NCBI RefSeq assembly: GCF_014700075.1
Contig: NZ_JACXBU010000004.1
Span: 186,001-250,000 of the forward strand
Reading direction: 5' to 3'
From: Pseudomonas sp. JM0905a
GTDB lineage: Bacteria; Pseudomonadota; Gammaproteobacteria; Pseudomonadales; Pseudomonadaceae
DNA: 64,000 nt
Under the pieces are notes generated by a model. It was not told the origin of the DNA. It worked only from the letters and a program-made list of their open reading frames with translations, and made no database searches. Shown one piece after another: positions 51,167-60,313 of this stretch. Each line of letters begins with the position of its first letter. Within the stretch, counting starts at the first letter, position 1. Position numbers and translations under genes: made by a program.

Positions 51167-52303
51167 TCACTCGTCGCGCCGCAAATCCGGCGGAATCGGC
51201 AGGTCTTGCAGTGGCGCCGGGCGTTTGCCGCGACCGGCGCGGAATTGTTTGAGCTGGTAGACGTAGGCCAGCACCTGGGCCACTGCCAGGTAGAGGCCGG
51301 CGGGGATTTCCTGGTCCAGTTCGGTGGAGTAGTACACCGCCCGCGCCAGCGCCGGGGATTCCATGACCGTCACCTTGTTGTCCTGGGCGATCTCGCGGAT
51401 CTTCAACGCGGTAAAGTCGTTGCCCTTGGCCAGCAGCACCGGCGCGCCGCCCTTCTCGGCGTCGTACTTCAGCGCCACGGCGAAGTGGGTCGGGTTGGTG
51501 ATGACCACGTCAGCCTGGGGCACGGCGGCCATCATGCGGCGCTCGGCCATTTCACGCTGCAGGCGACGGATGCGCGACTTGACCTCGGGCTTGCCCTCGG
51601 AGTCCTTGTATTCGTCGCGCACTTCCTGCTTGGTCATCATCAGCTTCTGCTTGTTGTCCCAGAGCTGGAAAGGCACGTCCACGGCGGCGATCAGGATCAG
51701 TCCACAGGCCAGCCAGACCGCACTCCAACCCACCACCTGGACGCTATGCAGGATGGCCATGTCCAGTGGCTCATGGGCAATCGCCAACAGGTCGTCACGG
51801 TCGGAGTTGAGCACCGCCAGCGCCACCAGCAGGATCAACGCGAACTTCGCCAAGGCCTTGAGCAGCTCCGCCAGAGCGTGCAGCGAGAACATCCGCTTGA
51901 GCCCGGATAACGGATTCATCCGGCTGAACTTGGGCATCAGGGCTTCGGTGGAAAACAGCCAGCCGCCGAGGGAGATCGGGCCGACAATCGACACCACCAG
52001 CAGGGTGATCAGCAGCGGCAGCAGCGCATCGAGCGCCATCTTGCCCGAAGCCAACAGGAACAGCCCCATGCTGCGCTCGTCCATCAGCACCGCCCGCGGC
52101 AGGTCGAAGTTGGACTGCATCATCTTCATCAGCATGTCCGCCATGCCGCCGCCGGTGGCCAGCACGCCGCCAGCGCCCGCCAGGGTCACGGCGAGGGTGT
52201 TGAGCTCCCGCGAACGGGCGATCTGGCCCTTCTCGCGGGCCTCCTGCAACCGTTTACCTGTGGGTTCCTCGCTCTTGTCCGCCCCACTGTCACTTTCTGC
52301 CAT
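51167..52303 (-). CDS. flhB: Flagellar export switch protein FlhB
   Basis: 378 residues: polar N-terminus with TGKRLQEAREKGQIARSREL, four transmembrane helices, and a cytoplasmic domain with the autocleavage site N270-P271 in VVITNPTHFAVALKYD. Cleavage lets the apparatus switch from rod/hook to filament export on a FliK signal. The last ~25 residues are basic and proline-rich. ATG at 52301-52303, GAGGTGAGCC upstream. Confidence 0.96.
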   Translation of the reverse strand: MAESDSGADKSEEPTGKRLQEAREKGQIARSRELNTLAVTLAGAGGVLATGGGMADMLMKMMQSNFDLPRAVLMDERSMGLFLLASGKMALDALLPLLITLLVVSIVGPISLGGWLFSTEALMPKFSRMNPLSGLKRMFSLHALAELLKALAKFALILLVALAVLNSDRDDLLAIAHEPLDMAILHSVQVVGWSAVWLACGLILIAAVDVPFQLWDNKQKLMMTKQEVRDEYKDSEGKPEVKSRIRRLQREMAERRMMAAVPQADVVITNPTHFAVALKYDAEKGGAPVLLAKGNDFTALKIREIAQDNKVTVMESPALARAVYYSTELDQEIPAGLYLAVAQVLAYVYQLKQFRAGRGKRPAPLQDLPIPPDLRRDE

Positions 52304-52355
52304 GGCTCACCTCAGCAGTAGGCCCGGGTAACCGCCGGGACGGATAAAGGGTTGT

Positions 52356-53132
52356 TCATCGCGCCTTCGCCAGCTCACGCATGAGCTGCAAGGCATCGCT
52401 GGCCAGCACCTGGTACTGGGCGAGGACGTCGGCCATGCCGATCCAGACGATCACCAGGCCAAGGGCCAGGGTCAGCGGGAAACCGATGGAGAAGATGTTC
52501 AGTTGCGGCGCGGCGCGGGTCATGACGCCGAAGGCCAGGTTGACCACCAGCAGCGCAGTGATCGCCGGCAGCGACAGCAGCAACCCCGCCCCCATCACCC
52601 AGCCGAGCTTGCCGGCCACTTCCCAGTAATGGTTGGTCAGCAGCCCGCCACCTACCGGCAGGGTGACGAAGCTTTCGGCGAGTATCTCGAACACCACCAG
52701 ATGCCCGTTCATGGCCAGGAACAGCAGGGTCACCAGCATCAGGTAGAACTGGCCGAGCACCGGCACCGAAACGCCGTTGGTGGGGTCGACCATGGACGCG
52801 AAGCCCAGGCCCATCTGCATCGAGATGATCTGCCCCGCCACCACGAAGGCATGGAAGAACAGTTGCAGCACGAAACCGAGCAAGGCGCCGACCAGTATCT
52901 GCTCGCCAATCAGCAGGATGTTGCCGACGTTGATCGCATCCACCTGCGGCATGGGCGGCAAGGTCGGCACCAGTACCACGGCAATCGCCAGCGCGAGGTA
53001 CAGGCGAACCCGCGTCGGCACGAGCTGCGTGCCGATGATCGGCATGGTCATCAGCATCGCGGCGATCCGGAACAACGGCAGCACGAAACTGCCGACCCAG
53101 CCGCCGATCTGCGCGTCGCTGAGCTCGAGCAT
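52356..53132 (-). CDS. fliR: Flagellar export apparatus protein FliR
   Basis: 258 residues with about six hydrophobic helices. Motifs IGGWVGSFVLPLFRIAAMLM at the start and FVLQLFFHAFVVAGQIISMQ in the middle are those of FliR, which caps the FliPQR export channel. Two bases separate its start from the fliQ stop. Confidence 0.94.
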   Translation of the reverse strand: MLELSDAQIGGWVGSFVLPLFRIAAMLMTMPIIGTQLVPTRVRLYLALAIAVVLVPTLPPMPQVDAINVGNILLIGEQILVGALLGFVLQLFFHAFVVAGQIISMQMGLGFASMVDPTNGVSVPVLGQFYLMLVTLLFLAMNGHLVVFEILAESFVTLPVGGGLLTNHYWEVAGKLGWVMGAGLLLSLPAITALLVVNLAFGVMTRAAPQLNIFSIGFPLTLALGLVIVWIGMADVLAQYQVLASDALQLMRELAKAR

Positions 53133-53134
53133 GG

Positions 53135-53404
53135 TCAGCCGATCAGCATCGGGATGTTCTGATAGAGCGTCTGGATGTACTCCATCAGTTGGCGGGTGAG
53201 CCAGGGGCCGGCCCAGATCAGGGTGAGCAGCATCACCAGCAGGCGCGGCAGGAAACTCAGGGTCTGTTCGTTGATCTGGGTGGCGGCCTGGAACATGGCG
53301 ACGATCAGGCCCACCACCAGGCTCGGCACCACCAGGATGCCAACGATCAGGCAGGTCAGCCAGAGCGCGTCACGGAACAGGTCGACAGCAACTTCCGGGG
53401 TCAT
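53135..53404 (-). CDS. fliQ: Flagellar export apparatus protein FliQ
   Basis: 89 residues, two transmembrane helices (DALWLTCLIVGILVVPSLVV and LPRLLVMLLTLIWAGPWL), with QAATQINEQTLSFLPRL between them, the signature of FliQ. Channel subunit of the FliPQR complex. The stop nearly touches the fliR start. Confidence 0.95.
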   Translation of the reverse strand: MTPEVAVDLFRDALWLTCLIVGILVVPSLVVGLIVAMFQAATQINEQTLSFLPRLLVMLLTLIWAGPWLTRQLMEYIQTLYQNIPMLIG

Positions 53405-53414
53405 CGCAAGCCTC

Positions 53415-54170
53415 CTAGACGCCGCCGAAGCTGCCGGCGAGCGTACCGATGATCAGCGCCCAACCATCCACCAGGACGAAGAGCATGATCTTGAACGGCA
53501 GGGAGATGATCAGCGGCGAGAGCATCATCATGCCCATCGCCATTAGCACGCTGGCTACCACCAGATCGATGATCAGGAAGGGGATGAAGATCATGAAGCC
53601 GATCTGGAACGCCGTCTTCAGCTCTGAGGTGACGAAGGCCGGGACAAGGATGGTCAGCGGCGCCGCATCCGGGCTGGGAATGTCGGTGCGCTTGGACAGG
53701 CGCATGAACAGGTCCAGGTCGCTGGATCGGGTCTGCGCCAGCATGAAGTTCTTGATCGGCACTTCGGCCTTGGTGATCGCATCCTGAGCTGTCATCTGCT
53801 CGTTGAGATAGGGCTGGAGGGCTTCGCGATTCACCTGGTCGAACACCGGCGCCATGATGAACAGAGTCAGGAACAGCGCCAGGCCGATGAGGATCTGGTT
53901 CGACGGCGTCTGCTGCAGGCCCAATGCCTGACGCAGGATGGAGAAGACGATGATGATCCGGGTGAAGCTGGTCATCAGCATGACGAACGCCGGGATGAAG
54001 CTCAGCGCCGTCATGATCAGCAGGATCTGCAGGCTTACCGAGTATTCCTGCTGGCCTTCCGGGTTGGTGGACAGGGTGATGGCGGGCACCGACAGCGGAT
54101 TGTCGGCGCCGAGAGCCAGGGGCGCGGCCAGCACCAGCAGCAGCGCGATGAGGAGGCGGTGCAGGGGCAT
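53415..54170 (-). CDS. fliP: Flagellar export apparatus protein FliP
   Basis: 251 residues: cleavable signal peptide ([20 protein letters not shown]), then four helices with [40 protein letters not shown] and [20 protein letters not shown]. Core channel protein. It stops with TAG. Its start overlaps the fliO stop by one base. Confidence 0.95.
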   Translation of the reverse strand: MPLHRLLIALLLVLAAPLALGADNPLSVPAITLSTNPEGQQEYSVSLQILLIMTALSFIPAFVMLMTSFTRIIIVFSILRQALGLQQTPSNQILIGLALFLTLFIMAPVFDQVNREALQPYLNEQMTAQDAITKAEVPIKNFMLAQTRSSDLDLFMRLSKRTDIPSPDAAPLTILVPAFVTSELKTAFQIGFMIFIPFLIIDLVVASVLMAMGMMMLSPLIISLPFKIMLFVLVDGWALIIGTLAGSFGGV

Positions 54171-54616
54171 CAGTGCTTGTCCTTGCCGAGCAGTTCCATC
54201 AGGCGTTGGGCGAATTCCGGAGGCGCAACCTCGGTTCCGGCCTGATGCACGGGTTCCTTCAGTACATGCAGCGGCGTGATGCGCCCGGCACTGATGCCGA
54301 GCAGGATCTGTTCCCCACCCACCTGCACCAGCACCAGTCGTTCACGCGGGCCGAGGGCCTGGCTGGCCACCAGCCTGATCACCTGGCCACCGCGCGGACC
54401 GAGCTGTTGTACCCGGCGCAGCAGCCAGGCAAGCACGAATATCAGCCCCACCACCAGCAGCAGGCCGATGGCCAGTTGGCCGAGTTGCGCGGCCATACCG
54501 CTGCCGGCCTGCGTCACGGTGGCGGCCGCAGCAGGCGCCGGAACGGTCGCAGCGGGCTCGGCGGCGAAGCCGCTCAGGGGCAGCAGCGCCAGCCCCGCGG
54601 AGAAGAGTCGACGCAT
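54170..54616 (-). CDS. fliO: Flagellar assembly protein FliO
   Basis: 148 residues: signal sequence, one transmembrane helix (about 48-66, [19 protein letters not shown]), then a cytoplasmic domain with [20 protein letters not shown] typical of FliO. It assists FliP assembly. It lies between fliN (4-base gap) and fliP. Confidence 0.92.
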   Translation of the reverse strand: MRRLFSAGLALLPLSGFAAEPAATVPAPAAAATVTQAGSGMAAQLGQLAIGLLLVVGLIFVLAWLLRRVQQLGPRGGQVIRLVASQALGPRERLVLVQVGGEQILLGISAGRITPLHVLKEPVHQAGTEVAPPEFAQRLMELLGKDKH

Positions 54617-54620
54617 GGTG

Positions 54621-55085
54621 TCAGCGCAGCTTCTTGATGCGTTCGCTCGGGCTGATCACATCGGTCAGCCGGATACCGAACTTCTCGTTGACCACCACCA
54701 CCTCGCCGTGAGCGATCAGGGTGCCGTTGACCAGCACGTCCAGCGGCTCGCCGGCCAGGCGATCGAGTTCGATTACCGAACCCTGGTTGAGCTGCAGCAG
54801 GTTGCGGATGGTGATATCGGTGTTGCCCACTTCCATGGAAATGGACACCGGGATGTCCAGGATCACGTCCAGGTTAGGGCCGTCCAGGCTGACCGGACCG
54901 CTGGACTTCGGCACGCTGCCGAACTCTTCCATGGGCGCGCGCGGCGAACTGGGCGCGGCGGAGCCCTGATTCATCAGCGCATCGATATCGTCCTGGGATG
55001 CATCGCCGGCCTCGGCCAGGGCGGCGGCCCATTCATCAGCCAGTGCCTGCTCTTCGGGAGTGGGGGTATCCATATCGTTTGCCAT
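54621..55085 (-). CDS. fliN: Flagellar motor switch protein FliN
   Basis: 154 residues. An acidic, alanine-rich N-terminal extension (about 1-65) precedes the SpoA/FliN domain: LDVILDIPVSISMEVGNTDI, LLQLNQGSVIELDRLAGEPL, LIAHGEVVVVNEKFGIRLTD. It forms the base of the C-ring together with FliM. ATG at 55083-55085; a 42-base gap to fliM. Confidence 0.95.
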   Translation of the reverse strand: MANDMDTPTPEEQALADEWAAALAEAGDASQDDIDALMNQGSAAPSSPRAPMEEFGSVPKSSGPVSLDGPNLDVILDIPVSISMEVGNTDITIRNLLQLNQGSVIELDRLAGEPLDVLVNGTLIAHGEVVVVNEKFGIRLTDVISPSERIKKLR

Positions 55086-55127
55086 CGCTTGACCTCGGCT
55101 GGCTCTGAATTCGTGGGACGCGCGCGA

Positions 55128-56099
55128 TCAGCGCTGACGTTCGATCGGTTCGAGGATCTGCAGGGACAGGTTGCCCTTGTGCGACCCCAGCTTGGCCTTG
55201 AAGGCCGGCACGCCGTTGGCGCGCATGATCATGTGTTCGGGCAATTCCACCGGGATCACGTCGCCCGGCTGCATGTGCAGGATGTCCCGCAGCTTGAGTT
55301 GGCGACGCACCACGGTAGCGGCCACCGGGACGCTGACATCGAGAATGTCCTCGCGCAGCGCCTTGATCCAGCGCTCGTCCTGATCGTCGACGTCGGACTG
55401 GAAGCCGGCGTCGAGCATCTCGCGGATCGGCTCGATCATCGAATAGGGCATGGTGATGTGCAGGTCGCCGCCACCGCCGTCCAGTTCGATATGGAAGGTG
55501 GACACCACCACCACTTCGCTGGGGCTGACGATGTTAGCCAGCGCCGGGTTCACTTCCGAGTTGATGTACTCGAAGTTCACATCCATCACCGCGTGCCAGG
55601 CCTCGGCCAGGTCGACGAAGGCCTGGTCCAGCACCATGCGCACCACGCGCAGTTCGGTGGGGGTGAACTCGCGGCCTTCGATCTTGGCGTGACGACCGTC
55701 GCCACCGAAGAAGTTGTCCACCAGTTTGAACACCAGCTTGGCGTCGAGGATGAAGAGCGAGGTACCGCGCAGCGGCTTCATCTTCACCAGGTTGAGGCTG
55801 GTGGGCACGTATAGCGAATGCACGTATTCGCCGAACTTCATCACCTGCACACCGCCAACGGCTACGTCGGCAGAGCGACGCAGCAGGTTGAACATGCTGA
55901 TGCGGGTGTAGCGGGCGAAGCGCTCGTTGATCATTTCCAGGGTCGGCATGCGCCCCCGGACGATGCGGTCCTGGCTGGTCAGGTCATAGCTCTTGACGCT
56001 GGTCGGATCCGCATCGGTTTCGGTTTCAACCAGGCCGTCATCGACGCCGTGCAAAAGCGCGTCGATCTCATCCTGGGACAGCAGGTCTTGAACAGCCAT
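55128..56099 (-). CDS. fliM: Flagellar motor switch protein FliM
   Basis: 323 residues. The N-terminal CheY-P-binding peptide LLSQDEIDALLHG is intact. The middle domain contains RIVRGRMPTLEMINERFARY and GGVQVMKFGEYVHSL, and a C-terminal SpoA domain (about 250-320) contacts FliN. The switch receives CheY-P made by CheA in this cluster. ATG at 56097-56099. Confidence 0.96.
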   Translation of the reverse strand: MAVQDLLSQDEIDALLHGVDDGLVETETDADPTSVKSYDLTSQDRIVRGRMPTLEMINERFARYTRISMFNLLRRSADVAVGGVQVMKFGEYVHSLYVPTSLNLVKMKPLRGTSLFILDAKLVFKLVDNFFGGDGRHAKIEGREFTPTELRVVRMVLDQAFVDLAEAWHAVMDVNFEYINSEVNPALANIVSPSEVVVVSTFHIELDGGGGDLHITMPYSMIEPIREMLDAGFQSDVDDQDERWIKALREDILDVSVPVAATVVRRQLKLRDILHMQPGDVIPVELPEHMIMRANGVPAFKAKLGSHKGNLSLQILEPIERQR

Positions 56100-56112
56100 G
56101 GTCGTACCTTGC

Positions 56113-56637
56113 CTACTGCAATACGAAGTTGGTGAAGAGCACTTGTTCGACGGTCATTGCGCCGGTTTCCTGCTTGGCCAGCTCCTGCACGGTGGCGGTG
56201 GCCTGCTGACGCAGCATTTCCTTGCCGACGGGAGTGACCAGCGTGTCGAAATTCTGCCCGGAGAAGAGCATGACCAGCTTGTTGCGCAGCACCGGCATAT
56301 GCACCTTGAGCGCGTCCAGCTGCGCCTGGTCACGGGCCATCAGCGAAACGCTCACCTGCATGTAGCGCTGGCGACCGTTCTGGCTGAAGTTGACGACGAA
56401 GGCGGGTGCCAGGTCCTGGTAGATGGCCGGCTGCTTGGCAGGGGCAGCAGCGGCAGCGTCCTCCTTGGCGGGCTCGGCGGCCTTGTCGCCGCGACTGAGG
56501 AAGTACCAGGTGGCCCCCACCGAAAGGCCGATCGCCAGCAACAGCGCGACAACGCCCAGAATGATGAGCTTCAGCTTGCTCTTGCCGCCTGCTGCAGCGG
56601 CGCCCTCTGCCGGGGCCTTCGCTTCTTTCTTCGCCAT
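56113..56637 (-). CDS. fliL: Flagellar basal body-associated protein FliL
   Basis: 174 residues: basic cytoplasmic tail (AAGGKSKLKL), one transmembrane helix (IILGVVALLLAIGLSVGATWYF), an alanine-rich linker and the periplasmic FliL fold ending QETGAMTVEQVLFTNFVLQ. It helps stator function. First gene of fliLMNOPQR-flhB, with its own sigma-54-type promoter 50 bases upstream. 13 bases to fliM. Confidence 0.94.
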   Translation of the reverse strand: MAKKEAKAPAEGAAAAGGKSKLKLIILGVVALLLAIGLSVGATWYFLSRGDKAAEPAKEDAAAAAPAKQPAIYQDLAPAFVVNFSQNGRQRYMQVSVSLMARDQAQLDALKVHMPVLRNKLVMLFSGQNFDTLVTPVGKEMLRQQATATVQELAKQETGAMTVEQVLFTNFVLQ

Positions 56638-56687
56638 GCCAATAATCCGTCGCCGAGCGGGACAAACCCGCCTTTTCCTGGGGTATG

Positions 56688-56703
56688 AGCAAGTGTTATG
56701 CCA
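56688..56703 (-). promoter_or_regulatory. Sigma-54-type promoter for fliL
   Basis: TGGCATAACACTTGCT: TGGCAT (-24) and TTGCT (-12) with GG-N10-GC spacing, about 50 bases before the fliL ATG. A close consensus match. Confidence 0.85.
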
Positions 56704-56798
56704 GCTCGGCGGCCAGCCGGCGGCTCAGGCAATTGCTTCAGGGCTGCGGATATACCAGTGTCGGGGGGCAGCTGTCACGAGGGGTTGCGGGAAATCTT

Positions 56799-56849
56799 GG
56801 CGCGGGGGAATGCCCGCGCCCCCGCCCCTCTCACCTGAGCGCAGAGGGG
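56799..56849 (-). terminator. Two hairpins downstream of fliK
   Basis: Perfect stem GGCGCGGG / CCCGCGCC (56799-56820), followed in the transcribed (minus) sense by AAGATTTCC. A second stem CCCCTCT / AGAGGGG (56825-56849) is closer to the fliK stop. Together they probably end the fliK transcript before the fliL promoter. Confidence 0.55.
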
Positions 56850-56869
56850 TTGGGGAGAGGGAAGCGAAG

Positions 56870-58138
56870 TCAGGCGTAGAAATCCACCAGCCCGCGACCA
56901 CCCGCCGTCGAAGCCGGGCGGATTTCGCTGTGGCTCACACTGATCTCTTCGTCGCCACCACTACCGAAATCGGCGCGACCGCCAGCGGAACGACGCTCGC
57001 CATCACTGCCCTGCCCTTGCCAGCCACGGCTGAGGGACTGGTCGGAGACGTTCACGTCGAGCTGGTTCATGCCCTGCTGGGCGAACATGTCGCGCAGGCG
57101 GTGCATTTGCCCTTCGAGGGCGTCACGGACGTTGGCATTGGGGCTGGCGAAGGTCACCTGGGTCTGGTCCTGGGTCATGTGTACCCGGACTTCGAGCCGG
57201 CCAAGCTCCTGCGGATCGAGCTGGATCTCGGCGGACTTGAGGTTCTGGCTGGACAGCCACATCACCCTATCCACCACAGCTTCACTCCAACCGCCCTGCT
57301 GCATGTTCACCGGCTGCCCCGGTACCAGGGCCGGCGCGCGCTGGGTCTGCGCAGTCTGCTGGCTGATGGCCTGGCTCAGGGCGTTGAGACGATTCGCCAG
57401 CAGTTCGTTGCGCACCTCGCCCTTGTTCTCGCCCACACCCTCGGTCAGTTCCACCGAGAGCTCGGCGGACGACAGGGCCTTGTCCAGCTTGCCCTCACCC
57501 GCCTCCAGCGGCTTGTCGGACAGCGCGGCCATGGCATCGGCGAAGTCCTGGTCAGCCGTGGGCGCAGCGTGCGCCGCCTGGGTAGCGTTCTGCACCTGCT
57601 GGGCCGCCTGAGCCCCCTGGTCCAGTGCCATCTTCACCGCCGGCAAGCCGTTGAGCTGATCCAGATCCGGATCGAGGCTGGCTTCGGTCAGGGTCGCCGG
57701 AGCGCCGCTGTTCACCTGCGGCGTCTCGGGCAGGGCCGGCAAGGCGCCGTCCGCCTCGACTGGCGCATCGGCCGGCAATTGCCCGGTCATGGCCATGAGC
57801 AGCAGCGGGTCCATCACCGGCTCGTCGGAGGACTGCGTGGTATCGCCTTCTTCGGCCGGCAAGGGCTTGCCGCTTTCGGCAACGGCAGACTGGCCAGCGG
57901 CAGGACCGGCCGCCGGCTTGTCCTGGCTTGTCGCCTCATCCGCCTTGGCCCTGGCCTGTTTTGTAGTCGCTTCGCTACGCTCGGCAGCCTTGGCCTGACG
58001 TTCTTTCGCATACATCTGGGCGAAGCTGGAAGCCTCGCCCTTGCTGGTTTCCGCCGGTTTTTCCGGGGCTTTTGCGGCCGGTGCTTTCGGCTTCACATCA
58101 GGCCTGGCCTGAAGAAGCAGATCGGGGGCAACGGGCAT
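56870..58138 (-). CDS. fliK: Flagellar hook-length control protein FliK
   Basis: 422 residues. The N-terminal ~290 are low-complexity, rich in Ala, Pro, Lys and Gln, fitting the secreted molecular-ruler region. The C-terminal FliK switch domain (about 300-400) carries MWLSSQNLKSAEIQLDPQEL, RLEVRVHMTQDQTQVTFASP and ALEGQMHRLRDMFAQQGMN. It meets FlhB at hook completion. The ATG at 58136-58138 has GGAG 7 bases upstream; GTG at 58144 overlaps that site. Confidence 0.93.
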   Translation of the reverse strand: MPVAPDLLLQARPDVKPKAPAAKAPEKPAETSKGEASSFAQMYAKERQAKAAERSEATTKQARAKADEATSQDKPAAGPAAGQSAVAESGKPLPAEEGDTTQSSDEPVMDPLLLMAMTGQLPADAPVEADGALPALPETPQVNSGAPATLTEASLDPDLDQLNGLPAVKMALDQGAQAAQQVQNATQAAHAAPTADQDFADAMAALSDKPLEAGEGKLDKALSSAELSVELTEGVGENKGEVRNELLANRLNALSQAISQQTAQTQRAPALVPGQPVNMQQGGWSEAVVDRVMWLSSQNLKSAEIQLDPQELGRLEVRVHMTQDQTQVTFASPNANVRDALEGQMHRLRDMFAQQGMNQLDVNVSDQSLSRGWQGQGSDGERRSAGGRADFGSGGDEEISVSHSEIRPASTAGGRGLVDFYA

Positions 58139-58176
58139 GGGCACTCTCCGCTCGGGTTGGTTCGTGCCGGAAGGAC

Positions 58177-58192
58177 TGCAAGGGATGGGCCA
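58177..58192 (-). promoter_or_regulatory. Sigma-54-type promoter for fliK
   Basis: TGGCCCATCCCTTGCA: TGGCCC and TTGCA with exact GG-N10-GC spacing, about 39 bases before the fliK ATG. Strong match; places fliK in the RpoN-dependent class. Confidence 0.85.
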
Positions 58193-58221
58193 ACATTCTG
58201 GCGAAGAAGAAAAGACGTCGA

Positions 58222-58575
58222 TCAGTGCGCCAGGCCGCGACGCTCTTCCAGCAGCAGATCATGGACAATCAGGAATTCCTGCTCGATCTGCAGGATGATG
58301 CCGGGTGCATCGGCAAGCTGCTCGCGCCGGGCGATGTCCTCCAGTTGCTTGCATAGGCCAGCCAGCACGAGGGCCCCCATATTGCTGCAGCTGCCCTTGA
58401 AGCTGTGGGCGGCCAGGCGCAGGGCCTGGCAGTCGGACACTGCGATGGCCTGCTGGATCTGCCGCAAGCGTTCGGTCGAATCCGTCAGGAAGGTATCCAG
58501 AAGCACCGGAAACTCGTCCTCCATGACGTCCCGCAGGGCAGACAGCACAGAATGGTCGAGATGGATATCGGACAA
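58222..58575 (-). CDS. hptB: Histidine phosphotransfer protein HptB
   Basis: 117 residues, one Hpt four-helix domain with phospho-acceptor H57 in ALRLAAHSFKGSCSNMG. It passes phosphate from hybrid sensor kinases to the receiver of HsbR (next gene upstream), a route that controls biofilm and motility in P. aeruginosa. The start is TTG (58573-58575) with GGGAG 8 bases upstream; no ATG gives the conserved MSDIHLD N-terminus. Its placement in the fli cluster differs from P. aeruginosa as I recall it. Confidence 0.9.
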   Translation of the reverse strand: MSDIHLDHSVLSALRDVMEDEFPVLLDTFLTDSTERLRQIQQAIAVSDCQALRLAAHSFKGSCSNMGALVLAGLCKQLEDIARREQLADAPGIILQIEQEFLIVHDLLLEERRGLAH

Positions 58576-58607
58576 ACCCTTCGCTCCCTGTACTGAACCT
58601 CGGAAAA

Positions 58608-60302
58608 TTATGCCCTAACGGGCCAGTGGAATTCGACGTGGATTCCCTTGCCGTTTTCGGCGGGCTCACAGCGCGCCGTGAGTTGTTTCACCAGGCTCAG
58701 GCCGCGGCCACAGAAGCTTTCCATCGATGGTTGGCTGGCCAGCGCCGCGCCCAGGTCGAACCCCTCGCCGCTGTCCTCCACATGAATCAGCAACCGCCCT
58801 CCCCGACCCTCGGGGACCAGCTGCAGTTTGAAGCGCACGTATCCCACCTCCAGCTTGGCGAGGCGTTCGCTGCGCTCGCGGTAGTAGCGGGCGAACCCCT
58901 CGGCGTTGCTCTTGAGGGAGGAGTCCAGCCCCAGCACGCCGTGCTCCAGGGCATTGGAGTACAGCTCGGCCAGCACCGTATAGAGGGCGCCCCCCTGATC
59001 GCGCAGCCCCTGGACCTCCAGCAACAGCTGCAGGAGGAACGGCAGCGGATTAAAGCGTTTCAAGGTCTGCGCACGGAATTCGAAGGAGGCGGACCAGTCC
59101 AGCGGACTGGCCTGGCCGCTGTCGGTGAAGGCCAGTTTCGCGCGTTCGGTCGACTCATCGAGCATGCGAATCTCGATCATGCTCACGTCGTCCTGGGCAT
59201 GACCGCGGAAGGCACTCAGGGCCAACTGGATTTCGTCGAACAGCCGATTGCCGTCGCCATTGGCGTCGAACACGGCGCGCAGGCGTTCGTCGCCGAACGT
59301 CTCGTCGCTGTCGTTGCGCGTCTCCAGCACACCATCGGACACCAGCAGGATGCGGTCGCCGGTCTCGATGGGGTAGGACTCGAAGTGCGCGTTGAAACTG
59401 CCCTGGTCGAGCACCCCCAGCGGCAGGTGGCGCGACACCAGTGGCAGCAGCTCGCCGGTCTCGGCGCGACGCAGGTAGCCCTCGGGCAGGCCGCCGTTCC
59501 ACACCTCGACCATGCGCCGCTGGAAGCTCAGGTTGAGGAAGGTGGCGCAGCAGAACACCCCGACCGGCAAGATGCGTTTCAGCTTGGCATTCATCTCCCG
59601 CAGGATGTCCGCCATGGCATAGCCCTTGGCGGTCATGCCATAGAACACCTCGGCCAGGGGCATGGCACCGATGGCCGCCGGCAGACCGTGGCCGGTGAAA
59701 TCGCCCAGCAGCACGTGCATGCCGCCAGAGGGCTTGTAGGCAGCCAACAGCAGGTCGCCATTGAACAGCGCGTAGGGCGATTGAAGGTAGCGGATATTCG
59801 GGGCGCTCAGGCAGCCGGAGTGCGCCACCTTGTCGAACACAGCCTTGGCCACCCGCTGTTCAGTGACCAGGTGCTCGTTGTGCCGGGCGATCAGGTCGCG
59901 TTGTTGCAGCACGGTGTCCTGAAGGCGGCGCAGGCGGTCCAGGGCCTTGATCTTGGCTTCCAGGATGACCCGGTTGTAGGGCTTGGCGAGGAAATCGTCG
60001 CCGCCCGCTTCCAGGCAGCGCACCAGGGCTTCGTTTTCGGTCAGCGAGGTGAGGAAGATGATCGGCACCAGCGACTCGCCCGCCAGTTGCTTGATCCGGC
60101 GGGCGGCTTCGAAGCCGTCCATCTCAGGCATCAGGGCATCCATCAGCACCAGTTGCGGCTGTTCCTGCCGGAACAACGCCACGGCCTCGCGGCCATTGGC
60201 TGCGGTCAAGGCGCGGTGGCCCTGGCGGCTGACGATGGTGGACAGCAGCAGCCGATCCGCCGCGTTGTCCTCGGCAATCAGGATCGTCAGCGGCGACGGC
60301 AT
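58608..60302 (-). CDS. hsbR: HsbR-like response regulator with PP2C phosphatase and kinase domains
   Basis: 564 residues. Receiver domain (about 1-120, phospho-acceptor D55 in LVLMDALMPEMDG), a coiled linker, a SpoIIE/PP2C phosphatase domain (about 180-390, GDFTGHGLPAAIGAMPLAEV, DRILLVSDGVLETRNDSDET) and a C-terminal GHKL kinase domain (about 430-560, ELYSNALEHGVLG and IHVEDSGEGFD). HsbR both dephosphorylates and phosphorylates the anti-sigma antagonist HsbA, depending on HptB input. ATG at 60300-60302, 12 bases after the hsbA stop. Confidence 0.92.
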   Translation of the reverse strand: MPSPLTILIAEDNAADRLLLSTIVSRQGHRALTAANGREAVALFRQEQPQLVLMDALMPEMDGFEAARRIKQLAGESLVPIIFLTSLTENEALVRCLEAGGDDFLAKPYNRVILEAKIKALDRLRRLQDTVLQQRDLIARHNEHLVTEQRVAKAVFDKVAHSGCLSAPNIRYLQSPYALFNGDLLLAAYKPSGGMHVLLGDFTGHGLPAAIGAMPLAEVFYGMTAKGYAMADILREMNAKLKRILPVGVFCCATFLNLSFQRRMVEVWNGGLPEGYLRRAETGELLPLVSRHLPLGVLDQGSFNAHFESYPIETGDRILLVSDGVLETRNDSDETFGDERLRAVFDANGDGNRLFDEIQLALSAFRGHAQDDVSMIEIRMLDESTERAKLAFTDSGQASPLDWSASFEFRAQTLKRFNPLPFLLQLLLEVQGLRDQGGALYTVLAELYSNALEHGVLGLDSSLKSNAEGFARYYRERSERLAKLEVGYVRFKLQLVPEGRGGRLLIHVEDSGEGFDLGAALASQPSMESFCGRGLSLVKQLTARCEPAENGKGIHVEFHWPVRA

Positions 60303-60313
60303 GGCAACGGGCC

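Noticed and set aside
54276-55814. 512-codon open frame antisense to fliO, fliN and fliM
   Set aside because: Crosses several real genes and has shadow composition.
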